The notes: generated by a model not told the origin, from the sequence alone. A DNA stretch of 64,000 bases from an uncultured Stenotrophomonas sp. (GCA_913775725.1 CAJYNG010000025.1:1-64000), one strand, 5' to 3'. Shown: positions 39,116 to 47,669, counted from the first letter of the stretch. A program made the numbers and translations.

Positions 39116-39655
39116 TCAACCGATCTGCCGCCACTGCCCCGGCTGCAGGTCGTCCAGCCGGTAGGGTCCCATCGACACGCGGACCAGCCGCAGTGTCGGC
39201 AGATTCACCGCCGCGGTCATCCGCCGCACCTGGCGGTTGCGGCCCTCGCGGATCGTGATCGCCAGCCAGCTGTCAGGCACGGTCTTGCGGAAACGTACCG
39301 GCGGATCGCGTGTCCACAGCGAAGGCGCCGGATCAAGGCGCTCGATCTTCGCCGGCAGGGTCGGCCCGTCGTTGAGCACCACGCCATCGCGCAGCTGTTG
39401 CAGTTGCTCGTCGCTGGGCATGCCTTCCACCTGCACCCAGTAGGTCTTGTCGGCCTTGTGCCTGGGGTCGGTCAGCTTGTGCGCCAGCGTACCGTTGTCG
39501 GTCAGCAGCAGCAGGCCTTCGCTGTCATGGTCCAGGCGGCCGGCGGCATATACGCGCGGCGGCAGGCCGAACCCGGCCAGGGTCGGCCGCGGCGGCACGC
39601 TGCGGTCGGTGAACTGGCAGAGCACGTTGAAGGGCTTGTTGAAGGCGATCAGCAT
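39116..39655 (-). CDS. rluE: RluE/RsuA-family pseudouridine synthase
   Basis: 179 residues. The catalytic Asp is in AAGRLDHDSEGLLLLTD (about 38-54), with the KTYWVQVEG and EGRNRQVRRM motifs downstream. It lacks the N-terminal S4 RNA-binding domain, as RluE does, and is of similar length. RluE modifies U2457 of 23S rRNA near the peptidyl transferase centre. The start at MLIAFNKPFNVLCQF is chosen because the upstream frame reads into a SMAG repeat. Confidence 0.88.
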   Translation of the reverse strand: MLIAFNKPFNVLCQFTDRSVPPRPTLAGFGLPPRVYAAGRLDHDSEGLLLLTDNGTLAHKLTDPRHKADKTYWVQVEGMPSDEQLQQLRDGVVLNDGPTLPAKIERLDPAPSLWTRDPPVRFRKTVPDSWLAITIREGRNRQVRRMTAAVNLPTLRLVRVSMGPYRLDDLQPGQWRQIG

Positions 39656-39716
39656 TGCGGGCACGGCAGTCGGCGGGTGGGGCATTGTCCCATGCCGCGC
39701 CACGCGCCACGTCCCT

Positions 39717-39795
39717 GTAGTGCCGAGCCCATGCTCGGCTGCTGTTGCTCCCTGTCGCGCTGCGCGCGATGAGCCGAGCATGGGCTCGGCTCTAC
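39717..39795. repeat. pair of inverted SMAG palindromes
   Basis: 39717-39740 starts GTAGTGCCGAGCCC; 39772-39795 is an inverted copy ending GGCTCTAC. They lie between two minus-strand genes. Confidence 0.85.
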
Positions 39796-39816
39796 AGGGT
39801 CAGCGCATGCCCCGCC

Positions 39817-40674
39817 TTACGGCTTGATGAAGCGCAGGGTCATGCGATCGCTCTCGCCGATCGCCTGGTACTTCGCATCATCGGCCTTCTCGTGCTGATT
39901 GGTCGGCGGCAGCGTCCACACGCCGTTCGGGTGGTCCTTGGTGTCGCGCGGGTTGGCGTTGACCTCGCTGCGCGCATCCAGCTTGAATCCAGCCGCCTCG
40001 GCCATCGCGATCACCTGCTGCTGGCCAACATAGCCGGTGTCATCGTCGTCGGCCACATCGGCCTTGGCGCGATGCTCGACAACACCCAGCACGCCGCCCG
40101 GCTTGAGCACGTTGAAGAAGCCCTGGAACATGCCCTGCGCCTGGCCGGCCTTGCGCCAGTTGTGCACGTTGCGGAAGGTCAGCACCACGTCGGCTGAACC
40201 GGCCGGGCCGAACACCGGCTTGGCCGGATCGTAGGCGACCACGGCGGTCTTGCCGAACTGTGCCGGCGCACCGGCGTACTTCTTTTCCAGGCTGTCGCGG
40301 CTGCGCTGCTGGTAGTCACGGCCGCGGCCTTCGGGCACCGCCATCGGATCGACAACGGCGGCAACGTAGTGGCCCTTGTCATGCAGCAGCGGCGCCAGGA
40401 TCTCCGAGTACCAGCCGTTGCCGGGGGTGATCTCGATGACGGTCTTTTCCGGTGCCACCTTGAAGAACGACAGCGTCTGCGCCGGATGGCGGAAGCCATC
40501 GCGCTTGACGTTGTCGGCATCGCGGGTGGGCGCTTTCACTGCCGCGTCGACGGCCGGTGAGACCTGGATCCTTGCCGGTGCCACCGTGGCCGGTGCGGCG
40601 AACGCGGGAACAGCGGCAAGCAGGGCCGAAGCAAGCAGCAGGCGGCAACCACGCAGGGACGAAGCAGGCATCAT
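39817..40674 (-). CDS. exported class I SAM-dependent methyltransferase-like protein (COG4798-like)
   Basis: 285 residues with a signal peptide (hydrophobic about 8-28, cleavage near AFA). The mature part has a methyltransferase-like nucleotide motif (VIEITPGNGWYSEILAP, GxG-type), ADVVLTFRNVHNW and GFFNVLKPGGVLGVVEHR. Such proteins are predicted to be periplasmic, where S-adenosylmethionine is scarce, so true methyl transfer is uncertain. It is divergent from the aldo/keto reductase gene. Confidence 0.82.
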   Translation of the reverse strand: MMPASSLRGCRLLLASALLAAVPAFAAPATVAPARIQVSPAVDAAVKAPTRDADNVKRDGFRHPAQTLSFFKVAPEKTVIEITPGNGWYSEILAPLLHDKGHYVAAVVDPMAVPEGRGRDYQQRSRDSLEKKYAGAPAQFGKTAVVAYDPAKPVFGPAGSADVVLTFRNVHNWRKAGQAQGMFQGFFNVLKPGGVLGVVEHRAKADVADDDDTGYVGQQQVIAMAEAAGFKLDARSEVNANPRDTKDHPNGVWTLPPTNQHEKADDAKYQAIGESDRMTLRFIKP

Positions 40675-40843
40675 CGGAGCGACTCCAGCGGAAGATGCGG
40701 CGAGACTAGCAGCCGCAGCGTCCCAGGTGTTCACAAAACGTTAGCTGCGTGCGTATCGCGGAACACTGTTTTGTGGTCACCGCCGCAGCACGGTCACACA
40801 ACGCGTTTTATTCTGGAGCACTTCCCCCAAGGAGTCCGTGCCC

Positions 40844-41800
40844 ATGACGGCAACCCGCGAACTGGGCCGTTCCGGCCTGCATGTACGTCCGCTCGCCTTC
40901 GGCGGCAACGTGTTCGGCTGGAGCGCCGATGAGAAGGCCAGCTTCGCCCTGCTCGATGCCTTCGTCGACGCCGGCTTCAACCTGGTCGACACCGCCGATG
41001 TGTATTCGGCCTGGGTGCCGGGCAATGCCGGCGGCGAATCGGAAACGCTGATCGGCAAGTGGTTCGCGCGCAGCGGCAAGCGCGACAAGGTGGTGCTGGC
41101 GACCAAGGTGGCCAAGTGGGCCGAGCGCCCCGGCCTGACCCCGGACAACATCAATGCCGCGGTCGAGGATTCGCTGCGCCGCCTGCAGACCGACGTGATC
41201 GATCTGTACCAGGCCCACGAGGATGACGAGTCGACGCCGCTGGAAGCGACCCTGGCTGCGTTCGGCCGGTTGATCGAAGCCGGCAAGGTGCGCGCCATCG
41301 GCGCGTCCAACTACAGCGCCACGCGTCTGGCCGACGCGCTGAAGGTGTCCACCGACTACAAGCTGCCGCGCTACGAAACCCTGCAGCCGGAATACAACCT
41401 GTACGACCGCGCCGGCTACGAGAAGGAACTGGAACCGCTGGTGCAGCGCGAACAGATCGGCGTGATCGGTTACTACGCGTTGGCCAGTGGCTTCCTCAGC
41501 GGCAAGTACCGCACGCCGGCCGACGCGGCCAAGAGCCCGGCACGTGGCGAGAACGTGGTGAAGCGCTATCTGAATCCGCGCGGCCTGCGCATCCTGCAGG
41601 CGCTGGATGACGTGGCCAGCAAGCACAACGCCAGCGCCGCACAGATCGCACTGGCCTGGCAGATCGCACGGCCGTCGATCACCGCACCGATCGTCAGCGC
41701 CACCAGCGTCGAACAGCTGCACGATCTGCTGGCAGCGGCCAACCTGTCGTTGAGCGTGCAGGACGTCGCGCAGCTGGATGCCGCCAGCGCAGAAGCCTGA
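40844..41800 (+). CDS. aldo/keto reductase
   Basis: 318 residues. AAGGAG is nine bases before ATGACGGCAACC, so that ATG is preferred over a GTG six bases upstream. The catalytic tetrad is visible as Asp (NLVDTADVYS, with Tyr), Lys (VLATKVAKW) and His (LYQAHEDD). The Rossmann-like NADPH-binding end has IVSATSVEQLHDLLAA. It reduces aldehydes or ketones with NADPH. The substrate is unknown. Confidence 0.92.
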   Translation: MTATRELGRSGLHVRPLAFGGNVFGWSADEKASFALLDAFVDAGFNLVDTADVYSAWVPGNAGGESETLIGKWFARSGKRDKVVLATKVAKWAERPGLTPDNINAAVEDSLRRLQTDVIDLYQAHEDDESTPLEATLAAFGRLIEAGKVRAIGASNYSATRLADALKVSTDYKLPRYETLQPEYNLYDRAGYEKELEPLVQREQIGVIGYYALASGFLSGKYRTPADAAKSPARGENVVKRYLNPRGLRILQALDDVASKHNASAAQIALAWQIARPSITAPIVSATSVEQLHDLLAAANLSLSVQDVAQLDAASAEA

Positions 41801-41803
41801 GTT

Positions 41804-41826
41804 GTAGTGCCGGCCGCTGGCCGGCA
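41804..41826 (+). repeat. SMAG palindrome
   Basis: GTAG followed by TGCCGGCC-GCT-GGCCGGCA, four bases after the aldo/keto reductase stop. It may terminate that gene. Confidence 0.85.
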
Positions 41827-41864
41827 TCGCGCGGTAAAGAAGAAAATAATTGAACAAAATGGTT

Positions 41865-41895
41865 GCGCACGAGTAAATCGTGGTTTATCGTGCGC
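41865..41895 (+). other. AT-rich hairpin, possible promoter or operator
   Basis: GCGCACGA and TCGTGCGC pair perfectly; inside, TAAA and TTTA extend the stem around TCGTGG. It lies in the AT-rich stretch 41835-41890, with TTGAAC at 41850 as a possible -35. It marks the probable start of a small transcription unit that ends at 42111. Confidence 0.35.
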
Positions 41896-41926
41896 GCCTC
41901 GTTTCAACAACCACTGGAAACTTCCC

Positions 41927-42028
41927 TTGAACGCGCATTCCGTCGCCATCGCCAAACTGCTGCCATGCCTGCGCATGGACGTGCTGGCGCGCGCGTTCGG
42001 CAAGGAAGTCCAGCTGACAACGGCCTGA
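41927..42028 (+). CDS. possible 33-residue small protein (TTG start)
   Basis: The frame from TTG reads MNAHSVAIAKLLPCLRM and on through FGKEVQLTTA to TGA, with GGAAA upstream. Two hairpins follow the stop. The combination of promoter-like, short frame and terminator suggests a small expressed unit, either a peptide or an sRNA. No similarity was recognised. Confidence 0.25.
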   Translation: MNAHSVAIAKLLPCLRMDVLARAFGKEVQLTTA

Positions 42029-42039
42029 TACCCGCCCTG

Positions 42040-42064
42040 CGGAGATCGGCCACCCCGATCTCCG
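42040..42064 (+). other. perfect 10-bp hairpin after the small frame
   Basis: CGGAGATCGG and CCGATCTCCG pair around CCACC. It stands ten bases before the terminator hairpin, a spacing reminiscent of stacked terminator or attenuator stems. Confidence 0.5.
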
Positions 42065-42073
42065 AGGCCTGAC

Positions 42074-42111
42074 GACGCCCTCGGAACGCAAGTCCCGGGG
42101 GCGTTTTCGTT
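42074..42111 (+). terminator. intrinsic terminator
   Basis: ACGCCCTCGG and CCGGGGGCGT pair with one wobble around a ten-base loop and are followed by TTTCGTTT. It should isolate the upstream small unit from the slipin-rtcB region. Confidence 0.65.
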
Positions 42112-42230
42112 TGCGTCGGCACAAGGACCCGCGATGCCAGAACTGCACCCCGCGCGGCAACCCGCCGCTCACTGACCCAGGTTTCTCCCGCCCGCCGAAG
42201 GATTTACTTCGCGCGATCGGCAGCGCCTGG

Positions 42231-42275
42231 ACATTATCTGCATCGCACCCAAACATTATCGCTCGCCGATAATGT
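42231..42275 (+). promoter_or_regulatory. triple ACATTATC operator-like array upstream of the tRNA-like/slipin/rtcB unit
   Basis: ACATTATC occurs at 42231-42238 and 42253-42260, exactly 22 bases (two helical turns) apart, and inverted (GATAATGT) at 42268-42275. The last two copies make a palindrome with nine-base arms (ACATTATCG and CGATAATGT) around CTCGC. GATAAT within it could be a -10 box, which would let a bound protein block transcription. No sigma-54 (GG-N10-GC) promoter was found nearby. The palindrome could also act as an RNA hairpin. Confidence 0.5.
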
Positions 42276-42306
42276 CGGTGGCCTGCAGCCTCGATTCTCC
42301 AACGGT

Positions 42307-42323
42307 CCCGTTTCAACCACGGG
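42307..42323 (+). ncRNA. T-arm-like hairpin, possible third and most decayed tRNA-like element
   Basis: CCCGT and ACGGG pair around a seven-base loop TTCAACC, which fits the T-loop pattern TTCRANN. Bases 42326-42330 (GGTGC) could pair with GCACC at 42245-42249 as an acceptor-like stem, but D and anticodon arms are not convincing. Low support by itself; it gains weight from the two better folds just downstream. Confidence 0.3.
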
Positions 42324-42356
42324 CTGGTGCGCGCGGCGTTGCCGTGGCGTATGCCG

Positions 42357-42442
42357 GAGGTCGCGGACATGCCATCGCCTGGATCGCCTGCTGGAGGCAG
42401 GCGCCGGTACTCCGGCACGCGGTTCGATTCCGCGCGGTCCTC
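42357..42442 (+). ncRNA. tRNA-like element 1: class II, Ser(GGA)-like
   Basis: The anticodon arm is GCCTG and CAGGC (42386-42390, 42398-42402) around the seven-base loop CTGGAGG, with U33 and anticodon GGA. A long variable arm follows (GCCGG-TACT-CCGGC, 42403-42416), as in serine tRNAs, then a perfect T arm (CGCGG-TTCGATT-CCGCG, 42418-42434). The acceptor stem can form from 42357-42363 and 42435-42442 as seven pairs with one G-T and one bulged T. The D arm is poor and no CCA end follows. It is a tRNA mimic or decayed tRNA, not a standard tRNA. Confidence 0.55.
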
Positions 42443-42444
42443 AA

Positions 42445-42518
42445 CTGGATAGCTCAGCTTGGTCAGAGCAACGGATCCGTAATCCGTCTGTCGTGGGTTC
42501 GATTCCCACTCCAAACCA
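42445..42518 (+). ncRNA. tRNA-like element 2: Thr(CGU)-like with short acceptor
   Basis: U8-A9, D stem GCTC/GAGC (42452-42455, 42466-42469) with GG in the loop, anticodon stem ACGGA/TCCGT (42471-42475, 42483-42487) with loop TCCGTAA, five-base variable loop, and T arm GTGGG-TTCGATT-CCCAC (42493-42509). The loop equals that of bacterial tRNA-Thr(CGU), TTCGTAA, except for C at position 33, where U is nearly universal. Only four acceptor pairs form (TGGA/TCCA) and CCA appears at 42516-42518. Scanners may call it a pseudo-tRNA. It is two bases downstream of element 1. Confidence 0.6.
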
Positions 42519-42710
42519 CATGACCTGTCACGTCATGACTTGAAGCAACACCCGGGGCGCAAGCCCCAGCGGCCATCGTCGCCGTCCACGGACATCGCCT
42601 TCGGGCAGGAACGTGGAAGGCAACGGAGCGCACGCCGGGCCCCGGCCCGCCGCCACTGACAGCCACGTTCCGCACCGGTGCTGCCTGCCGGGAACGACGA
42701 TGGCAGCAGT
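42519..42710 (+). ncRNA. structured leader between the tRNA-like elements and the slipin gene
   Basis: Stems are CATGAC/GTCATG (42519-42537), GGGGC-GCAA-GCCCC with a GNRA tetraloop (42554-42567), and a long-range pair GGAACGTGG (42608-42616) with CCACGTTCC (42663-42671). No open frame with a start and ribosome-binding site is in this part. It reads as a continuation of a structured RNA rather than spacer. Confidence 0.4.
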
Positions 42711-42875
42711 ACCGGTGCACCGAAGGCTCCGCGCGCGGACCGTCCGCCGATGGCCGCCCTCTTCCGCTGCCTGCACGTAGTGTGCAGGCGGCCCCGCCAC
42801 GACCTGATCGACCCGGGTCATGGTGATTCATCCGCATCGGGTCGAACCACCAGAGCCATACAAGGAGAGACTCCC

Positions 42876-44000
42876 ATGTTCTGGACCATCAAGGTCGTGA
42901 TCGGCGACGGCGAGCGCGGCCTGGTGTATCGCAACCGTCGTTTCCAGCAGATCCTGCTGCCGGGCGTGCACCGCCTGTCGCCGTTCGGCGGCCGGCCGCA
43001 CGTAGACATCCACAACGCGTCGAAGGGCGCGGCCTACACCGGCAGCGACCAGGACAGCCTGATCGAAGCGCTGGGCGCACAGCTGGGCACGCACTTCGTA
43101 CTGGCCAACGTCGGCGCCGGCGAGGTCGGCCTGTTGCTGCGCAACGGCCGCATCGACGAGCTCCTGCCGCCGGGCAGCCGCCGTCTGTACTGGCGCGGTT
43201 CGGTCGACACCCAGGTACGCGTGATGGCGCTGGGTGACGAGCCGCGCATCCCGCTGGACGTGCAGCAGCGCCTGGGCCAGCTGGGCGTGCTGCCGCGTGT
43301 GGCGGTGATCAGCACCGTGCCGAGCGAGTCGGTGGGCCTGCTGTTCATCGATGGCACGTTGCGGCAGACGCTGGACGCCGGCCTGCACGCGTTCTGGAAC
43401 TTCAACGGCAACGTGTCGGTGGAGCGCGTGGAGCTGCGTGCGCGTTCGCTGGACGTGTCCGGCCAGGAACTGCTCAGCCGCGACAAGGTGACCCTGCGGG
43501 TGAACCTGGCCGCGACCGTGCAGGTGATCGACCCGGTGCGTGCACACCGCACGCTCAGCAATGCCGATGAGTTCATCTATCGGCAGCTGCAGTTCGGCCT
43601 GCGCCAGGCAATTGCCGCACGCAGCCTGGACGAGCTGCTGGGCGACAAGGCGGCACTGGACGGCGAGATCGCTGCCCATGTGCAGGCCGCGATCGAGGGC
43701 CACGGCGTGCGGCTGCTCGGCGTGGGCATCAAGGACGTGATCCTGCCGGGTGAGATGAAGGAGATCCTCAACGGCGTGGTGCTGGCCGAGAAGCAGGCCC
43801 AGGCCAGCGTGATCCGTCGCCGCGAGGAGGCCAACGCCACGCGTTCGCAGCTCAACACCGCAAAGCTGATCGAGGACAACCCGGTGCTGATGCGCTTGAA
43901 GGAGCTGGAGGCGCTGGAGAAGGTCACCGAGAAGATCGACAAGCTCACCGTGTTCGGCGGCCTGGATGGCGTGCTGAAGCAGCTGGTGACGATCAGGTAG
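42876..44000 (+). CDS. slipin (SPFH/band 7, stomatin-like) protein of an RtcB operon
   Basis: 374 residues with an AAGGAGAG ribosome-binding site. It begins MFWTIKVVIGDGERGLVYRN without the membrane hairpin of classical stomatins. Two related beta-rich blocks (about 1-120) precede the SPFH domain (about 140-310: SVGLLFIDGTLRQTLDAGLH, KVTLRVNLAATVQVIDPV, VILPGEMKEILNGVVLAEKQ), then an alpha-helical oligomerisation end (VIRRREEANATRSQLNTAKL). Slipins of this type occur beside rtcB in many bacteria and are thought to scaffold an RNA-damage response. It is followed by rtcB 56 bases on. Confidence 0.9.
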   Translation: MFWTIKVVIGDGERGLVYRNRRFQQILLPGVHRLSPFGGRPHVDIHNASKGAAYTGSDQDSLIEALGAQLGTHFVLANVGAGEVGLLLRNGRIDELLPPGSRRLYWRGSVDTQVRVMALGDEPRIPLDVQQRLGQLGVLPRVAVISTVPSESVGLLFIDGTLRQTLDAGLHAFWNFNGNVSVERVELRARSLDVSGQELLSRDKVTLRVNLAATVQVIDPVRAHRTLSNADEFIYRQLQFGLRQAIAARSLDELLGDKAALDGEIAAHVQAAIEGHGVRLLGVGIKDVILPGEMKEILNGVVLAEKQAQASVIRRREEANATRSQLNTAKLIEDNPVLMRLKELEALEKVTEKIDKLTVFGGLDGVLKQLVTIR

Positions 44001-44008
44001 GGGGTAGC

Positions 44009-44030
44009 GGCGGCGCAGGGACGCGCCGCC
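44009..44030 (+). other. hairpin between slipin and rtcB
   Basis: GGCGGCGC and GCGCCGCC pair around AGGGAC just after the slipin TAG; a GTAG precedes it, so it may be a SMAG relative. It could protect or separate the two messages. Confidence 0.45.
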
Positions 44031-44056
44031 GGCCCATCAAGGACATAGACGAAGAC

Positions 44057-45277
<1,221 letters not shown>

Positions 45278-45283
45278 TGGAAT

Positions 45284-45345
45284 GGTGCCGGCCAAGGCCG
45301 GCACCCACTGTTCAAAATTGCGGTAGATCCACGCCATGCGTGGAT
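45284..45345. repeat. two SMAG-type palindromes after rtcB
   Basis: 45284-45305: GGTGCCGGCC-AA-GGCCGGCACC core without GTAG. 45323-45345: GTAGATCCACG element with the same sequence as 6590-6612. They lie between rtcB and the convergent ParB-like gene. Confidence 0.8.
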
Positions 45346-45381
45346 GGAACGGCGCCGACCAAGCCCGGCATCCGCCGCCAC

Positions 45382-46002
45382 TCAATCGTGCTCGATCCCG
45401 CACCACCCCGGCAGATAGCGCGCATCAGCGTGCCGCGCATGTTCGGTAGCGGTGGCCACCGCCTTGCGGAAATCGCGGCGGATCAGCTTGCGGGTCATCC
45501 GCTGGCGGAAGTAGTCGGCCCACAGGAACTCGGCGAACGGCTGCACCGACTTGGCGTAGCCACCACTGCGGCGCACCTCGCCGGCCAGCGAGCGATGCGG
45601 ATCATCGGCCAGGTCCAGCAGCGATTTCGGCATCGCCGACGGCGGCTGCCGCACACCCTCGGCATCGAACGGATGCGCCCAGCAGTAGCGTTCCATCACC
45701 GTCCAGAACAGCTTGCGTGGCAGGTGCGAAAGATCAGCCTGCACGGCAGTCAGTACATGTTCAATACCCTCCTCGTGCAGGGCCACCGCCAGATGATGGT
45801 GGTCGATCAGGTACAGCCGGTTCGACGGCCCCACCACCACCGGCACCATGTGCCGCCCGAGGTAGCGCTCCTCGCCTTCCTTCGGCAAGGTCTTCCACTG
45901 CGCGCGCTTGCGCTGTACCTCCAGCAGGCCCACGCTCATCTGCGTCGGCCGCAGGTCGAGGATGGCGACCGGCGAAAGCCGCGGTTCGGGAATGCGGGTC
46001 AT
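45382..46002 (-). CDS. ParB-like (ParBc_2 type) protein
   Basis: 206 residues. DLRPTQMSVGLLEVQRKRAQW, the basic loop RYLGRHMVPVVVGPSNRLYL and the box IDHHHLAVALHEEGI resemble the ParB/Srx-fold box of the ParBc_2 group, a set of short proteins without the helix-turn-helix of true ParB. The group may include nucleases or NTP-binding enzymes. Its ATG overlaps the SulP stop by four bases, so it is translated together with the anion transporter. Confidence 0.8.
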   Translation of the reverse strand: MTRIPEPRLSPVAILDLRPTQMSVGLLEVQRKRAQWKTLPKEGEERYLGRHMVPVVVGPSNRLYLIDHHHLAVALHEEGIEHVLTAVQADLSHLPRKLFWTVMERYCWAHPFDAEGVRQPPSAMPKSLLDLADDPHRSLAGEVRRSGGYAKSVQPFAEFLWADYFRQRMTRKLIRRDFRKAVATATEHARHADARYLPGWCGIEHD

Positions 46003-47669
46003 GGCGTACCTCGTGTGCGGTAGTGGTCAACGGCCTGCTGCACGCTGTGGGTGGTTCCGTCCGGCCCCAGCAGGGCGGCGATGCCGAAGCGCTCCAGCGC
46101 CTGCATCGCGCGTACGGATCCCAACCGCGCGATGACGAACGCGATGCCCTGCTGCTGGCACAGACCAATCACCTCGCGCAGGGACTGCGCTGCGCTGTAG
46201 TCGATCTCGACGATCGCGCTGCCTTCCAGCACGATCAGCCCCGGCGCGGGCGTTGCATCGATGCTGGCCAGCAGCTGCCGCTTGAAGCTGTCGGCGTTGG
46301 CGAACAGCAGCGGTGCCTGGAACGCCAGCACGGTCACGCCGGGCTCGGTCTCGCCGCGGCTGCCCGGCCACCAGACCGTACTGCCCGGCAGGCGGGTCAG
46401 CGTCAGCATCGGGCTGTGCGCGATCATCCACACGCCATGCAGCAGGGCCAGGCCCACGCCCATCGCGATGCCCGACTGGATCGGCAGGCAGACCACCGCC
46501 AGGAAGGTCAGCACCGCCAGCAGCGCTTCGCCGCGCGCACGGCGGGCGATGTCGATCAGCACGCGCAGGCGGAACAGGCGCACCGCCACGAACAGCAGCA
46601 CACCGGCCAGCGCTGCATCGGGAATGGCACCAAGCACGCTGCCGCCGCAGAACGCCAGCAGCATCACCAGGGCCGCGGCAATCAGTGCACCCAGCTGCGA
46701 TGTCGCTCCGGCTTCAACCACCACGGCGGTGCGTGGCGGGCTGGCATTGACCGGAAAGGCACCGAACGCAGCCGAGAGCAGGTTGCCGGCGCCGACACCG
46801 AGAAAGTCCTTGTTGACGTCGGGCTCTTCCTCGCCGGGAAACGCGCGGTCGACGGCGGCCACCTGCATGATGATGACCAGGGTCAGCAGCAGCGCCAGCG
46901 GGACCAGGGTGGTGAGCGTCGCCAGCGCGGGCAGCTGCCACGGCGGCGGATACGGAGACACCGCGCCGAGGGTCGCCACGCCCAATCGCTCGGCGCCCAG
47001 CAGGGCAACCAGCAGCGTGGCGATGGCCACCGCGATCAGCGCGCCGGGAATGCGCGGATTGATGCGGTCGCACAGGCCCATCGCCAGCAGCACGCCAAAG
47101 CTGATCAGGGTCGGCAGCAGCTGCGCGTGCGGAAGGGTCCTCAGCAGTTCATACAGGCGTTCGGGCAGCTCGCTCGACGGCAGGTTGACACCCAGTGCCA
47201 CCGGCAGCTGCGAGGCCGCGATATGCACGGCGATGCCGCCGAGAAAGCCGGTCACCACCGGTACCGACAGCAGCGCGGCGACTACGCCGATCCGCAGCAA
47301 TGCCGCCAGTGCCAGGAACACGCCGACCAGCAGCGCCAGCAGCACGGCACTTCCGGCCAGCGCGCTGGCCTGCTGCGCGGCCAGCCCAGCCAGGGTGAGC
47401 GCGAAGATCGGCGTGATGGTGGAATCGGCACCGACCGTCAACCGGCGGTTGCGGCCCAGCAGCACGAAGCCGAGCGTGGCGCCGACGAAGGCATAGAAGC
47501 CAACCTGCGGCTCGAACCCGCCCAGCCGTGCCGTCGCCATCTGTTCGGGCAGGGTGATCGCCGCCAGGGTCACGCCGGCGATGGCATCGCGCGTGGCCTG
47601 CGCCAGCCGCCAGCCACGCAGGCCCTGCAGGGGCGCCAGGAGAGATCGGAGGCGGTTCGCTTCGTCCAT
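45999..47669 (-). CDS. SulP family inorganic anion transporter with STAS domain
   Basis: 556 residues. About twelve to fourteen membrane spans (40-440): ITLPEQMATARLGGF, PQVGFYAFVGATLGFVLLG, FPGEEEPDVNKDFLGVGAGN and PVNASPPRTAVVVEAGATS are SulP patterns. A cytoplasmic STAS domain (about 450-556) has LIVLEGSAIVEIDYSAAQSL. Substrates in the family include sulfate, bicarbonate and dicarboxylates. It is the first gene of the pair with the ParB-like protein. Confidence 0.93.
   Translation of the reverse strand: MDEANRLRSLLAPLQGLRGWRLAQATRDAIAGVTLAAITLPEQMATARLGGFEPQVGFYAFVGATLGFVLLGRNRRLTVGADSTITPIFALTLAGLAAQQASALAGSAVLLALLVGVFLALAALLRIGVVAALLSVPVVTGFLGGIAVHIAASQLPVALGVNLPSSELPERLYELLRTLPHAQLLPTLISFGVLLAMGLCDRINPRIPGALIAVAIATLLVALLGAERLGVATLGAVSPYPPPWQLPALATLTTLVPLALLLTLVIIMQVAAVDRAFPGEEEPDVNKDFLGVGAGNLLSAAFGAFPVNASPPRTAVVVEAGATSQLGALIAAALVMLLAFCGGSVLGAIPDAALAGVLLFVAVRLFRLRVLIDIARRARGEALLAVLTFLAVVCLPIQSGIAMGVGLALLHGVWMIAHSPMLTLTRLPGSTVWWPGSRGETEPGVTVLAFQAPLLFANADSFKRQLLASIDATPAPGLIVLEGSAIVEIDYSAAQSLREVIGLCQQQGIAFVIARLGSVRAMQALERFGIAALLGPDGTTHSVQQAVDHYRTRGTP

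Noticed and set aside
42357-42518. Two functional tRNA genes (Ser-GGA and Thr-CGU)
   Set aside because: The acceptor stems are broken or short, element 1 has no good D arm or CCA, and element 2 has C at position 33. They are kept as tRNA-like RNAs, not tRNAs.
42463-42837. Minus-strand open frames across the tRNA-like leader
   Set aside because: They lie antisense to the folded RNAs, lack ribosome-binding sites and read as arginine-rich shadow.
41801-42875. RtcR-type sigma-54 promoter for the rtcB unit
   Set aside because: I looked for GG-N10-GC with TGGCAC/TTGC character on the plus strand and found only near misses (such as TGGACATTATCTGCA with nine bases between). No RtcR gene is in the window.
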